In this document: one piece after another, positions 34,042 through 45,742 of the stretch | Position numbering within the stretch: position 1 is the first letter of the stretch | Layout: each line of letters starts with the position of its first letter | From: Methylobacillus sp. MM3 | GTDB lineage: Bacteria; Pseudomonadota; Gammaproteobacteria; Burkholderiales; Methylophilaceae | Reading direction: 5' to 3' | Length of the DNA stretch: 52,548 nucleotides | Assembly: GCF_001645185.1 (NCBI RefSeq) | Contig: NZ_LXTQ01000002.1 | Span: 1 to 52,548 of the forward strand | The notes under the pieces: model-generated | Told to the model about the DNA's origin: nothing | The model's input: the letters and a program-made list of their open reading frames with translations, nothing else | Databases searched by the model: none | Position numbers and translations under genes: made by a program

Positions 34042-35886
34042 CTACTCGGTTAATGTTTTCTCAATCGCCGAGGCGATTCCAGCCGCATCCAATCCGCAGG
34101 CAGCCAGCATTTTTTCCGGCGTACCGTGCTCGATAAATTCGTCCGGCAAACCCAGTACCAGTGTTTTGACGGCTGATCCGACGGCTTGCAGCGCTTCCAT
34201 TACGGCGGCGCCAGCGCCGCCCATCACGGCATTTTCCTCGACCGTAACGATCAGGTCGTGACTTGCCGCCAATTCATAGACCAGTGCGTTGTCCAGAGGT
34301 TTCACGAAACGCATGTTGGCCACGGTGGCATCGAGTTTTTCAGCCGCAGCCAGTGCGGGCTGAAGCATGCTGCCAAAAGCGAGAATAGCGACTTTTTTCC
34401 CCTTGCGGCGAATTTCGCCCTTGCCCAGAGGCAGGGCCTGCATGGTCTTTTCGATAGTGACTCCAGAGCCGCAACCGCGCGGATAGCGAACAGCCGAAGG
34501 CATGTCCAGCATGAACCCGGTGTATAACATTTGGCGGCATTCGTTTTCATCGCTGGGGCACATCACGACCATGTTCGGGATGCAGCGCAAGTAAGAGATA
34601 TCGAAGCTGCCGGCATGTGTCGGGCCATCTGCACCAACCAGCCCCGCGCGGTCGATGGCCAGCAATACCGGAAGGTTCTGCAAGGCGATGTCGTGGATCA
34701 ACTGATCGTACGCGCGTTGCAAGAAAGTGGAATAGATCGCCACCACCGGTTTGCTGCCGTCGCAGGCCAGGCCTGCAGCGAAAGTAAGTGCATGCTGCTC
34801 GGCGATGCCGACGTCGAAATAGCGGTCGGGAAATTGCTCCTGGAATGCATTCAGGCCCGAGCCGTCGCACATGGCGGGCGTGATGCCGACCAGGCGCTTA
34901 TCCTTGGTTGCCATGTCCACCAGCCATTCGCCGAAGACCTGGGTATAGGTTTTCTTGCCGCCGCTGGTGATGGCTTTGCCGTTGGCGGGATCGAATTTCC
35001 CCACGCCGTGAAACTTGCCTGGATTATCTTCCGCAGGCTTGAAGCCATAACCTTTTTGCGTGACAACGTGCAGAAACTGCGGGCCCTTGAGTTTTCGGAT
35101 GTTGGACAGAGTGGCGACCAGCGCGTCCAAATCGTGACCGTCAATCGGGCCGATGTAATTGAAGCCGAATTCTTCGAACAGCGTGCTTGGCGTGACCATG
35201 CCCTTGACGTGTTCTTCCGCGCGCTTGGCCAGTTCCAGGATATGCGGCGCCACGCCCAATACCTTTTCAGTACCGCGGCGCATTCTGTCGTACAGCTTGC
35301 CGGAAAGAAGGCGGGCCAGGTAATTATTGAGTGCGCCGACATTGGGCGAAATCGACATGTCATTGTCGTTGAGGATCACCAACAGGTTGGCGTCCATCGC
35401 ACCGGCATTGTTGAGCGCTTCGAAAGCCATGCCGGCAGTCATCGCGCCGTCGCCGATGATGGCTACCGCGCGGCGGTCCGAGCCGGCCTGCAGCGCGGCC
35501 ACTGCCATGCCGAGTGCAGCCGAGATCGATGTGCTGGAATGCCCGGCGCCGAAAGCGTCGTATTCGCTTTCCGCGCGGCGCGGAAACCCTGCGATGCCAC
35601 CTTCCTTGCGCAGGCCGGACATTGCTTCCCGGCGGCCGGTAAGGATCTTGTGGGGATAGGTCTGATGACCGACGTCCCAGACCAGCCGGTCGTCGGGAGT
35701 GTTGAACACGTAATGGAGCGCGATTGTCAGCTCCACAACGCCAAGGTTGGACGATAAATGTCCGCCGGTTTGCGAAACACTGTGAATCAGGAACTCGCGG
35801 AGCTCGTCAGCGAGTTGAGGCAGTTGCTTGCGGTCCAGTTGGCGAAGCTGCGCTGGAAAATCGATGGTTTCGAGCAATGGTTTCAT
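34042..35886 (-). CDS. dxs: 1-deoxy-D-xylulose-5-phosphate synthase
   Basis: The 614-residue thiamine-diphosphate enzyme shows [19 protein letters not shown], the ThDP motif [18 protein letters not shown] followed by NDNDMSI, and [15 protein letters not shown] in the pyrimidine domain. It condenses pyruvate and glyceraldehyde 3-phosphate at the start of the MEP isoprenoid pathway. The ATG begins on the base after the ispA stop, so the two are coupled. It feeds precursors to IspA next door. Confidence 0.98.
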   Translation of the reverse strand: MKPLLETIDFPAQLRQLDRKQLPQLADELREFLIHSVSQTGGHLSSNLGVVELTIALHYVFNTPDDRLVWDVGHQTYPHKILTGRREAMSGLRKEGGIAGFPRRAESEYDAFGAGHSSTSISAALGMAVAALQAGSDRRAVAIIGDGAMTAGMAFEALNNAGAMDANLLVILNDNDMSISPNVGALNNYLARLLSGKLYDRMRRGTEKVLGVAPHILELAKRAEEHVKGMVTPSTLFEEFGFNYIGPIDGHDLDALVATLSNIRKLKGPQFLHVVTQKGYGFKPAEDNPGKFHGVGKFDPANGKAITSGGKKTYTQVFGEWLVDMATKDKRLVGITPAMCDGSGLNAFQEQFPDRYFDVGIAEQHALTFAAGLACDGSKPVVAIYSTFLQRAYDQLIHDIALQNLPVLLAIDRAGLVGADGPTHAGSFDISYLRCIPNMVVMCPSDENECRQMLYTGFMLDMPSAVRYPRGCGSGVTIEKTMQALPLGKGEIRRKGKKVAILAFGSMLQPALAAAEKLDATVANMRFVKPLDNALVYELAASHDLIVTVEENAVMGGAGAAVMEALQAVGSAVKTLVLGLPDEFIEHGTPEKMLAACGLDAAGIASAIEKTLTE

Positions 35887-36777
35887 TTAAAAGGAACGCT
35901 CTGTAATGAAATCGGCAAGTTGTGCCAGCCGCTGTCCATCGGCGCCGAAAGGGGCGATGCTGTCGAGCGCTTCGGTATGCAATTCGCGCGCGAATTCCTT
36001 GGCGCGGGCGAGGCCGAGAATGGTGACGTAGGTGGGTTTATTGTTCTCGGCGTCCTTGCCGGCAGTCTTGCCGAGCGTAGCGGTATCGGCCTGATTATCC
36101 AGGATGTCGTCGACGACCTGAAAGGCCAGGCCGATGCATTTGGCATAGCGGTCGAGCGCTTGCAATCGGGAGTCTTCAGGCGCTTCCGCACAATAAGCTC
36201 CCAGCAATGCGGCGGCCCGGATCAGCGCGCCGGTCTTGTGGATGTGCATGAATTCCAGTTCTTGCTGGGTCAGGCTGATGCCGACGCTTGCGAGATCGAT
36301 GGCTTGCCCGCCGGCCATGCCGCGCGATCCGCTGGCTATCGCCAGCAGATGGATCATTTTCATCTGTTGCTGTGCATCCTTGCATAATTCGGGGCGCGCC
36401 AGGGTTTGAAAAGCCAGACTTTGCAATGCGTCGCCGACCAGCAGTGCGGTGGCATCGTCGAATTGCTTGTGACAAGACGGCTTGCCCCTGCGCAGGTCGT
36501 CATCGTCCATGCATGGCATGTCGTCATGTACCAGCGAATAGGCATGGATCATCTCTACAGCAGCCGCGGCGTAATCGACTTTGTCTGCATGAGAGCCGAA
36601 CAATTCTCCTGCGGCATGCGCCAGCAAAGGGCGCACGCGCTTGCCCCCGCCCAGGATGGAGTAGCGCATTGCGGTATGCAGGCGCTGCGGGGCGACATCT
36701 ACGGAGGGCAGAAGCGTGCTGAGCACGGATTCCGTACGGGCTTGTATCCGTGCAGCCCAGGAAGGGAAATCACTCAT
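35887..36777 (-). CDS. ispA: Farnesyl diphosphate synthase
   Basis: The 296-residue prenyltransferase has the first aspartate-rich motif DDMPCMDDDDLRRGKP and the second DDILD in FQVVDDILDNQ, plus SILGGGKRVRP near residue 40. It builds farnesyl diphosphate for quinone side chains and undecaprenyl carriers. Overlap with xseB is eight bases upstream, and dxs follows with no gap. Confidence 0.96.
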   Translation of the reverse strand: MSDFPSWAARIQARTESVLSTLLPSVDVAPQRLHTAMRYSILGGGKRVRPLLAHAAGELFGSHADKVDYAAAAVEMIHAYSLVHDDMPCMDDDDLRRGKPSCHKQFDDATALLVGDALQSLAFQTLARPELCKDAQQQMKMIHLLAIASGSRGMAGGQAIDLASVGISLTQQELEFMHIHKTGALIRAAALLGAYCAEAPEDSRLQALDRYAKCIGLAFQVVDDILDNQADTATLGKTAGKDAENNKPTYVTILGLARAKEFARELHTEALDSIAPFGADGQRLAQLADFITERSF

Positions 36778-37000
36778 CGTTATTGATATAAGGTTGCAGT
36801 GTATTGGCTTCGTTCAACAGTCGTACCTGCTGTTCGACATCGGCCAGGGATTTCTGGCAGAACTGAAGAAGCTCGGCGCCACGCTTGTAAGAGGCGAGCG
36901 ATTGCTCCAATGGAAGCTGTCCGGATTCCATTTGGGAAACAAGGGCTTCGAGTTCGGCAAGTGCCTGTTCGAAGCTGATCGGTTGGGTGGTTTTACTCAT
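36770..37000 (-). CDS. xseB: Exodeoxyribonuclease VII small subunit
   Basis: A 76-residue helical protein beginning MSKTTQPISFEQALAELEAL with the family core LEQSLASYKRGAELLQFCQKSL. It pairs with XseA, which is not in this window. ATG 37000 is chosen over an upstream start 12 codons earlier because it gives the usual XseB N-terminus. It opens the isoprenoid operon. Confidence 0.92.
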   Translation of the reverse strand: MSKTTQPISFEQALAELEALVSQMESGQLPLEQSLASYKRGAELLQFCQKSLADVEQQVRLLNEANTLQPYINNDE

Positions 37001-37026
37001 GAAAGGAAGGCCTGTGAAGGGGATGA

Positions 37027-37055
37027 ACCGTAACAAAATAGCTGCGTTCGGTCAA
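37027..37055 (-). promoter_or_regulatory. Candidate promoter for xseB-ispA-dxs-folE2
   Basis: On the minus strand TTGACC (37055-37050), 17 bases, then TACGGT (37032-37027) lie 27 bases upstream of the xseB start. The -35 is good and the -10 is weak. Confidence 0.35.
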
Positions 37056-37129
37056 TTGCCCGTGTGGTGCAAATATTTTGGAAATCTGTCATAGTCGCTT
37101 TAGCAGACAACAAAATTTCGAGGCTCGTA

Positions 37130-38824
37130 GTGAACGTTGACCTGATCGATAAACTGCATGCACTCGTCAAGCCCAAGGGAGAGACGCTCCTTGATACAGC
37201 GTGGCTTGATGATCTCCCCCGTGACAATTATCTCATTGCGCAAGATATTGTGCTAAAGCGACTGAGGGATTTTGTCGATGACAATAACCCGCTCAATGCC
37301 CAGTCACTCCAGGCGCTGATCAGGATAGACGAGCGAGCCCGGCTCAACGTGGCCGCTCTTACGAAACAATATATTGCCGCGCCCATGCTGCAATACGAAA
37401 TCGACGAGCGTCTGTGGCAGTCCGTCTACAATTATTATCATGTCCTGGAGCGGGCCTATCAGGCCTTTCTTGATCGCTACGACGGACGCTTGCCCGATTC
37501 CCCTATCGCCAATGATTTTCCCCAATTATTGCTGAATCTGGTCGACTGCCTGCGGTGTGCGGCCAAATGGCGCTATTTGCGCTATCAATCCATGTCTGAA
37601 GGCGGTTGGACGAGACTGCACAGACTCTATCAGCTCGGAGAAAGCCTGGGTTGCACCAGGAACGTACTGAAGCGTTATTCGGACAGCTCCGAGACGTCGC
37701 TGATGTCCTGCTATCTTCAGGCCTTGATGCTGGATACCCTGAACCATACCAGCATGCTCAAGGTCGAGATAGAAACCCTCGCCGACTGGCTTTCGCGCTG
37801 GTGCGAGATGCTGACGCTGGAGAGCAGCTATTCGGAAGAGCGGCATCTGTTTTTCGTCGGACTGGAAGAAGACCGCGGCGGGCGGCGTATCCGGCATTTC
37901 GAGCCAAGTCCAAGTTATCGCTACTGGGATACGGACAAGGTAGTGCTGCAGGTGGAACGGCTGACGCAATATGCCCGCCAGAACAAAATGCCTCCGGACT
38001 TGATGTTGCCGCTGAGCCTTGGGTTTTCGGATTGTCTGCTGCTGACCGAGCACATGCTGGTGGAGTGGTCGCGTCATGTATATCGCCGTCAACGAAGAAC
38101 CGATGAGCGCGATGAGGTGGCGAAGGTTGCGGAAGTGGTGAACGGTATCGTGAATGTATGCCAGCACGTGAAGAACGTGCTCTACAGCCGTGGCCGGCCC
38201 TTGCAGCCCGATGCTATCAACGCCCGCCCTTTGCCCGAGTCGGAGATCAAACCCGAGGCTCGCCTGGAAGCCGGCGGTATCGTTCTGCCTGGTGCCAATG
38301 GCGAAAAGTGGACCATCAATAACGAAAGCAAGTACGGTTTCGGCGCTGTGGTGAGCGGGGAACTTAACCTATGGCTGCGGCCGGGCAGGGTTATTGCGCT
38401 CGATTACGAATTGAATCCCGATATGCCGGTCGTCGGCGTGGTGCGTAGCGTTAAACAACTTGCCGGGGATAAGCGGCATGTGGGTATTGAAGTGCTTTGT
38501 CATACCCCAGCGTATGTGCGGATGCGCAATCTTTCACAGAGCATACATCCACAGGATTTTCTGCCGACCGATATCTTTCTTGCCGCGTGCTTGGCTACCC
38601 AGGGGCAACCGCCATTTCCCGCGCTTTATTTGTCCCGGGATGATGAAAAAGATATTCCATCCACGCTCCTGTTGCCGCGAGTAGAGTTTATCGCCGGTGG
38701 CATCTTTGAGTTACGCACCGAGCACCACCACAGCCAGGTGCGGCTCGGCCGGGTGATTGAGCAAAAGGACGATTGGGTACGCGTCGAAATCCAATTGCCG
38801 GAAAGCGAAATCCCGCTGGGTTAA
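37130..38824 (+). CDS. Large conserved protein with C-terminal PilZ-like domain
   Basis: The 564-residue soluble protein has a long helical N-terminal region (residues about 1-370) of no family I can name. The C-terminal part reads GEKWTINNESKYGFGAVV and later VVGVVRSV and HVGIEVL. NESKYG matches the (D/N)xSxxG half of the PilZ c-di-GMP motif, and the order of strands is PilZ-like, but the preceding RxxxR arginines are not evident. GTG 37130 follows GAGG by six bases; the longer frame from 37064 is less likely. A role in motility or pilus regulation is only a suggestion. It shares four bases (TTAA) with the convergent esterase. Confidence 0.7.
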   Translation: MNVDLIDKLHALVKPKGETLLDTAWLDDLPRDNYLIAQDIVLKRLRDFVDDNNPLNAQSLQALIRIDERARLNVAALTKQYIAAPMLQYEIDERLWQSVYNYYHVLERAYQAFLDRYDGRLPDSPIANDFPQLLLNLVDCLRCAAKWRYLRYQSMSEGGWTRLHRLYQLGESLGCTRNVLKRYSDSSETSLMSCYLQALMLDTLNHTSMLKVEIETLADWLSRWCEMLTLESSYSEERHLFFVGLEEDRGGRRIRHFEPSPSYRYWDTDKVVLQVERLTQYARQNKMPPDLMLPLSLGFSDCLLLTEHMLVEWSRHVYRRQRRTDERDEVAKVAEVVNGIVNVCQHVKNVLYSRGRPLQPDAINARPLPESEIKPEARLEAGGIVLPGANGEKWTINNESKYGFGAVVSGELNLWLRPGRVIALDYELNPDMPVVGVVRSVKQLAGDKRHVGIEVLCHTPAYVRMRNLSQSIHPQDFLPTDIFLAACLATQGQPPFPALYLSRDDEKDIPSTLLLPRVEFIAGGIFELRTEHHHSQVRLGRVIEQKDDWVRVEIQLPESEIPLG

Positions 38825-39486
38825 GCGTCCGGCAATACGCGTAAAATAAAATCGCGAATGTCGGCGATCTCTTCATTGCATAGAGAGTGCGGCATGGGAT
38901 AGTTATGCCACTCCACAGCGTATCCGAGTTTTTCCAGCAAGGTTTTCGAGGCGGCAGCCGTGTTTAGCGGAATAATGTCGTCGAAACTGCCATGCGCCAT
39001 GAAAACAGGCGTGTGCTGGTTCTGCTCACTGCGCTCACTCGGGAATTTCTCATGCAAGGGCAGATACGTCGATAGGGCCATGATCCCCGCCAGTCTTTCC
39101 GCATGTCGCAGTCCGGTATGCAGCGCAATGGCACCGCCCTGCGAGAATCCGGCGAGCAGAATACGGCTCGCTGCGACGCCTCGGCGTTTTTCCTCGGTAA
39201 TCAAGGCCTCGATTTGCGACTGGGAGGCGCGTATACCGGTTTCGTCCTGCCGGTCGGCGATATCGTTGCCGTATATGTCATACCAGGCCGGCATGACATA
39301 ACCGCCATTGATCGTCACCGGCACGGCCGGGGCGTGCGGAAGGATGAAACGAGTATGGGGCATCGGCTGCAACGCTTCGACCACGGGAGCAAAATCGTAA
39401 CCGTCCGCGCCAAGACCATGTAGCCAGATGATGCTGGCATTGGGCGACTGGCCGGAGCATATTTCGAGGGATTCCAATGAGGTCAT
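38821..39486 (-). CDS. Carboxylesterase / acyl-protein thioesterase family
   Basis: The 221-residue alpha/beta hydrolase has WLHGLGADGYDF (oxyanion side), the nucleophile elbow GFSQGG (S115), an aspartate in HGSFDDIIP and a histidine in PMPHSLC. It matches the short carboxylesterases of the YpfH/EstB type, which cleave small esters. ATG 39486 gives the usual length; GTG 39528 would add 14 residues. It is probably monocistronic. Confidence 0.88.
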   Translation of the reverse strand: MTSLESLEICSGQSPNASIIWLHGLGADGYDFAPVVEALQPMPHTRFILPHAPAVPVTINGGYVMPAWYDIYGNDIADRQDETGIRASQSQIEALITEEKRRGVAASRILLAGFSQGGAIALHTGLRHAERLAGIMALSTYLPLHEKFPSERSEQNQHTPVFMAHGSFDDIIPLNTAAASKTLLEKLGYAVEWHNYPMPHSLCNEEIADIRDFILRVLPDA

Positions 39487-39746
39487 GATATTGGATGCGG
39501 GAGAGAAATTGCTATTTTGCCATGTCACCTGCCTGAGATCTCTAAGAGATGATGCCGGGCGCTTTACGGCGAGGCGCTGGCGTTATATCGTGCGTAATAT
39601 TGGAGCTTCGCCGGAGAGAAGTTCGGTTTACTTAAGCAACATTATCCCGAATGATGTCTTTATGAATTATATTTCAAGCGTATCGCTTACTTCCGCGAGC
39701 ATCCTTCAAGCGTGGGCAGGAATGGCGCGTTTACCTTCACCAAAAA

Positions 39747-40529
39747 ATGAAAAACAATAATTCAATTCAAGTCCGCATATTGGGCTGTAGCGGAGGAATC
39801 GGCGGCAATTTGCGCACCACCTCCATCCTGGTGGATGACGACATCCTGATTGATGCGGGGACCGGCGTCGCTGATCTTTCTATCGAAGCCATGATGGCTA
39901 TCGACCACATCTTCGTGACGCATTCGCATCTCGACCACATTGCCTGTATCCCCTTGCTGGTAGATACCGTCATCGGCATGCGCGAAAAGCACATTACGGT
40001 GCATGCTACCTGCGAAACGTGGAAAATCCTCAAGGATCATATTTTCAACTGGAAAATCTGGCCGGATTTTAGCGTGATTCCGGATGAGGTCGATCCTTTT
40101 CTCAGGCACCAGGAAATCCGGCTCGGTGAAACCATCGATCTCAACGGCTGCAAGATAACGCCAGTTCCGGCCAATCACACGGTCCCGGCTGTTGGCTTTC
40201 AGCTCGATAGCGGTCGGGCGAGCCTGGTATTTACCGGCGATACGACAAGCTGTGATCCACTTTGGGAGGCACTCAACCGCATCGGTAATCTTAAATACTT
40301 GATTATCGAAACCGCATTCGGGAATGGCGAAGCTGCACTTGCCCAGCTCTCGCATCATCTTTATCCGTCGCTATTGTTCGAGGAGCTCAAGAAGCTGGAA
40401 AGCTCCCCGGAAATTTTTGTCACGCACCTCAAACCAGGCGAGGAAAGTGAAATCATGCGTCAGGTGAGCAATGGCGCAATGGGGATTAACCTGCAACCGC
40501 TTATGCCCCAACAGACCTTCATTTTGTAA
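39747..40529 (+). CDS. Metallo-beta-lactamase-fold hydrolase (class II cyclic-nucleotide phosphodiesterase-like)
   Basis: The 260-residue protein has the metal-binding signature THSHLDH (T58-H64), GCSGGIGGN near the start, NHTVPAVGF and FTGDTTSCD. The arrangement THSHLDHIA with a preceding DAGTG strand resembles class II cAMP/cGMP phosphodiesterases and RNase Z-like relatives. The next gene encodes a cyclic-nucleotide-binding protein, which favours a signalling role, but the substrate is unproved. Confidence 0.78.
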   Translation: MKNNNSIQVRILGCSGGIGGNLRTTSILVDDDILIDAGTGVADLSIEAMMAIDHIFVTHSHLDHIACIPLLVDTVIGMREKHITVHATCETWKILKDHIFNWKIWPDFSVIPDEVDPFLRHQEIRLGETIDLNGCKITPVPANHTVPAVGFQLDSGRASLVFTGDTTSCDPLWEALNRIGNLKYLIIETAFGNGEAALAQLSHHLYPSLLFEELKKLESSPEIFVTHLKPGEESEIMRQVSNGAMGINLQPLMPQQTFIL

Positions 40530-40547
40530 TCTGCGATAGAGCCCACC

Positions 40548-41610
40548 ATGCAACCTGCACAAACCTCATTGCTTAATACACTGGAACCGATAGCTGCCCT
40601 TTCCCCCGGGCGAGTGGATGAGCTCGCCGCCATGTGCGTGGTGGAGACTGTGAGCCAAGGGCTGAATCCCTTTCGCATGAATATCGTCCAGAGCGAGCAA
40701 CTGCTCTATTTGTTGAAAGGCGATCTTAGCTTATCTATGTGGATGGCCAGAGCGATGTACTGCATGGCGGCAGCGATATTACCCGCCATCCCGTCGTTTC
40801 CGATAAGGCGCCGCTGAAGGAAGCCGTTGCCATGACGGACATCCAGATACTATGCATTGATGCCGACCTGCTCGATATTATGCTCACCTGGGACCAACTC
40901 GCCGGGTACGAGAAAGGCGCACACAAATCCGATAAGCAGGAGCGTAATGCTGGAGAGTGGATGTATAGCACGGGTGTATTCAATGCCGCGTCTCTCAAAA
41001 ACGGCATTTTCCGGGCGCTGCCGCCGGCAAATGTGGAGGAATTGTTTCGTCGTATGGAGCGAGTTCCTGTCAAGGCGGGGCAGGTTATTATCCGGCAGGG
41101 TGACGAGGGTGATTATTATTACCTGATTGAAAGTGGCGCTGCAGAAGTAAGCCGCTCATCCCAAGTAGGTGCCGCCAAAGCCATTGTTGCCAAGCTCGAT
41201 GCAGGTAGTGCATTTGGTGAGGAAGCGCTGGTATCGGGCAACAAGCGTAATGCTACCGTGATGATGAAAACAGATGGTGTACTGTTGCGTCTCGGCAAGC
41301 AGGATTTTATTGAATTGCTGAAAAAGCCGCTAGTGAATGAAATCGGACTTGATGAAGCCAAGCGAAAAATCGAAAAAGGCGCAGTTTTGCTGGATGTACG
41401 CACCCCCAGGAATTCAGCTTCAAGCAATTGCCGAATGCATTGAATATCCCACTATATGACATCCGCGAAGCGATGAAAGCGATGGATAAAAATGTGGAGT
41501 ACATATCCGTCTGTCAGACGGGGAGAAGGGCTGCGGCAGCTGCGTTTGTCATGACGCAGCATGGGTTTTTGGTGGTTACGCTGAATTACAACCCGATGTT
41601 TGAGTTGTGA
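40548..41610 (+). pseudogene. Cyclic-nucleotide-binding / rhodanese protein, broken by two frameshifts
   Basis: Three consecutive frames join into one protein. The first runs to about 40735 (ending near LLYLLKGDLS), the second resumes as LIYVDGQSDVLHGG, and the third begins at about 41412 (EFSFKQLPNALNIPL). Each junction is explained by loss of one base. The joined product has a degenerate N-terminal cNMP-like domain, a second cNMP domain with phosphate cassette FGEEALVSGNKRNATV, and a rhodanese domain (LLDVRTP, active-site cysteine in SVCQTGRRAAAAAF). It lies 18 bases after the metallohydrolase gene. Sequencing error could explain the shifts, but the decayed DNA just downstream argues for true loss. 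Confidence 0.75.
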
Positions 41611-41656
41611 CTTCCAGTGCAAAAGTCGACGGCGTGCTCATCTTTGTACTAATTAA

Positions 41657-41885
41657 TAACATAAATGGGTGATTTTGCTAGAAGTGCGTTTACCGTCGGA
41701 ATTCAGCCTTGGCCATTAACCGGGTGTGAATGCATCGTTACTTCAAGTTCGTGATTTGATGGAAAGTTTGGATAAAAAGAAGAAATACATTACTTAACTT
41801 ATTGCAGATGTGGGCGCTGGGCATCGGCTGCAGCTTTTCAGATGGCCAGAACAGATTTAATGTTAAAGTGTGTTGGTCTGATCAA
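41657..41885 (+). pseudogene. Relic of a second rhodanese domain
   Basis: Reading from 41675 gives LLEVRLPSEFSLGH, a stop, then [20 protein letters not shown] and KYIT before another stop. A shifted frame continues [18 protein letters not shown] to about 41885. This follows the same landmarks as the preceding rhodanese (LLDVRTPEEFSFKQ, NALNIPLYDIREAMKAMDK, SVCQTGRRAAAAAF). It explains most of the 303-bp gap before the decarboxylase gene. Confidence 0.7.
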
Positions 41886-41913
41886 TAGTTGGCAATTTAA
41901 TTGGGTTCTTTAT

Positions 41914-42852
41914 ATGTCCTGTGTATTGGTAACCGGGGGAGCGGGGTTTCTTGGCTCGCATTTATGTGACAGACTGATTGAGAAAGGCCATGAGGTTTTA
42001 TGCGTTGACAATCTGTTTACCGGGAGTAGGCAGAATGTCACGCATTTGATGGGGCATCCGCAATTCGAATTCATGAGGCATGACGTTACCTTTCCGCTGT
42101 ATGTGGAAGTAGACCAAATATACAATCTTGCCTGCCCGGCCTCCCCTATTCATTACCAATACGATCCCGTTCAAACGACCAAAACCAGTGTCCATGGCGC
42201 CATTAACATGCTTGGCCTGGCAAAAAGGGTTAAGGCGCGTATTTTGCAGGCCTCGACCTCGGAAGTTTATGGGGATCCAGAAATTCATCCACAAACGGAA
42301 TCTTATTGGGGGCGGGTAAACCCGATCGGGCCTAGGTCATGTTATGACGAAGGCAAGCGTTGCGCAGAAACATTATTCTTTGATTACTATCGACAGCATC
42401 GATTGGATATCAAGGTCGTTCGAATCTTCAATACCTATGGCCCTAGGATGCATCCAAATGATGGACGAGTGGTAAGCAATTTTGTTGTTCAAGCATTGCA
42501 AGGTCGGGATATCACGATCTACGGTGATGGACAGCAAACTCGCAGTTTTTGTTATGTTGATGATCTGATTGACGGACTGTTGTTGATGATGGAGAGTGGA
42601 TCCGATTTCGTCGGGCCAGTGAATATCGGTAATCCGGAAGAGTTCACGATGTTGGAACTGGCGGAGATTGTTTTAAGATTGACCAATAGCCATTCCAAAA
42701 TACTCTTTAAGCCATTGCCAATGGATGATCCCAAGCAGCGTCAGCCAGACATTACGTTAGCCAGCAAATCGTTAGGATGGAAGCCGAAAGTTTCGCTGCA
42801 AGATGGATTAAAAGAAACGATCCATTATTTTAGGGGTTGCATGAATGCATGA
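41914..42852 (+). CDS. uxs: UDP-glucuronate decarboxylase (UDP-xylose synthase)
   Basis: The 312-residue extended SDR protein has the NAD motif GGAGFLG (residues 8-14), [15 protein letters not shown] and the catalytic Y144-x3-K148 in SCYDEGKR, followed by [18 protein letters not shown]. This pattern is specific for UDP-xylose synthases, which oxidise and decarboxylate UDP-glucuronate. An in-frame extension from 41842 only translates the rhodanese relic. The gene and its flanks are clearly AT-richer than the housekeeping genes, suggesting transfer. No good ribosome-binding site is visible. Confidence 0.9.
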   Translation: MSCVLVTGGAGFLGSHLCDRLIEKGHEVLCVDNLFTGSRQNVTHLMGHPQFEFMRHDVTFPLYVEVDQIYNLACPASPIHYQYDPVQTTKTSVHGAINMLGLAKRVKARILQASTSEVYGDPEIHPQTESYWGRVNPIGPRSCYDEGKRCAETLFFDYYRQHRLDIKVVRIFNTYGPRMHPNDGRVVSNFVVQALQGRDITIYGDGQQTRSFCYVDDLIDGLLLMMESGSDFVGPVNIGNPEEFTMLELAEIVLRLTNSHSKILFKPLPMDDPKQRQPDITLASKSLGWKPKVSLQDGLKETIHYFRGCMNA

Positions 42853-42885
42853 CCGAGGCTCTCGGTGTTAACGGGCTATGAGTAG

Positions 42886-45103
<2,218 letters not shown>

Positions 45104-45107
<4 letters not shown>

Positions 45108-45742
45108 AGCAAAAGGAAATATTCAAGAAGTCAGAGGGGGATGCGTGGTTTCGACGGAATCAGGCGGTGCTGGCTGAGCGCGACTGGTCCCGCGATCCCA
45201 TCTGTTTGCAGGTGGCTGAGCTGGTCGAAACCGGAAAGACTGCCAAAGTGTTGGAAATCGGTTGCGGAGACGGCTCACGCCTCACGCACTTGCGGGATCG
45301 CCTGAACTGCGAGGTAGCAGGGATCGACCCTTCGAGTGAAGCCATTTCTGTTGCCACAAGCAAAGGACTGAGCGCGAACGTGGGGACTGCGGACAGTCTT
45401 CCCTATGCTGGGGGTGTATTCGACATCGTCATCTTCGGATTCTGTCTGTACCTGTGTGACGACAATGATTTATTCCGCATTGCCTGCGAGGCTGACCGCG
45501 TGCTGTCGGAAAACGGCTGGCTGCTGCTGCTGGATTTCGAAGCCAAGGCGCCGACGTATCGGTCATACCACCATCGTGAAGGCATCAGGTCGCGCAAAAT
45601 GGATTATAAGCAAATGTTCCTGTGGCACCCGGCTTACACTCTCTCGGGTTATAGGAAATTTCATCATGAGACATTGCAGTGGACTGACGAGCGTGATGAG
45701 TGGGTGAGCCTGTCATGCATGAGGAAGTCGATTCGGACATGA
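45104..45742 (+). CDS. SAM-dependent methyltransferase in the nonulosonic acid cluster
   Basis: The 212-residue class I methyltransferase has motif I VLEIGCGDGSRL (about residues 48-59), an acidic motif II (VAGIDPSSEA) and the post-core FDIVIFGFCLYLCDD. It starts in the pseC stop (ATGA) and ends in the next start, so it is part of the cluster. A C-terminal region rich in Tyr/Trp follows. The acceptor is unknown; O- or N-methylation of the sugar is a reasonable guess. Confidence 0.82.

Noticed and set aside
41842-41913. 24-residue N-terminal extension of UDP-xylose synthase
   Set aside because: These codons translate the tail of the decayed rhodanese domain, and the nucleotide-binding motif expects the start at 41914.
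42850-42870. Small hairpin ACCGAG-GCT-CTCGGT after the UDP-xylose synthase gene as a terminator
   Set aside because: Short stem with no T-run; too weak to call.
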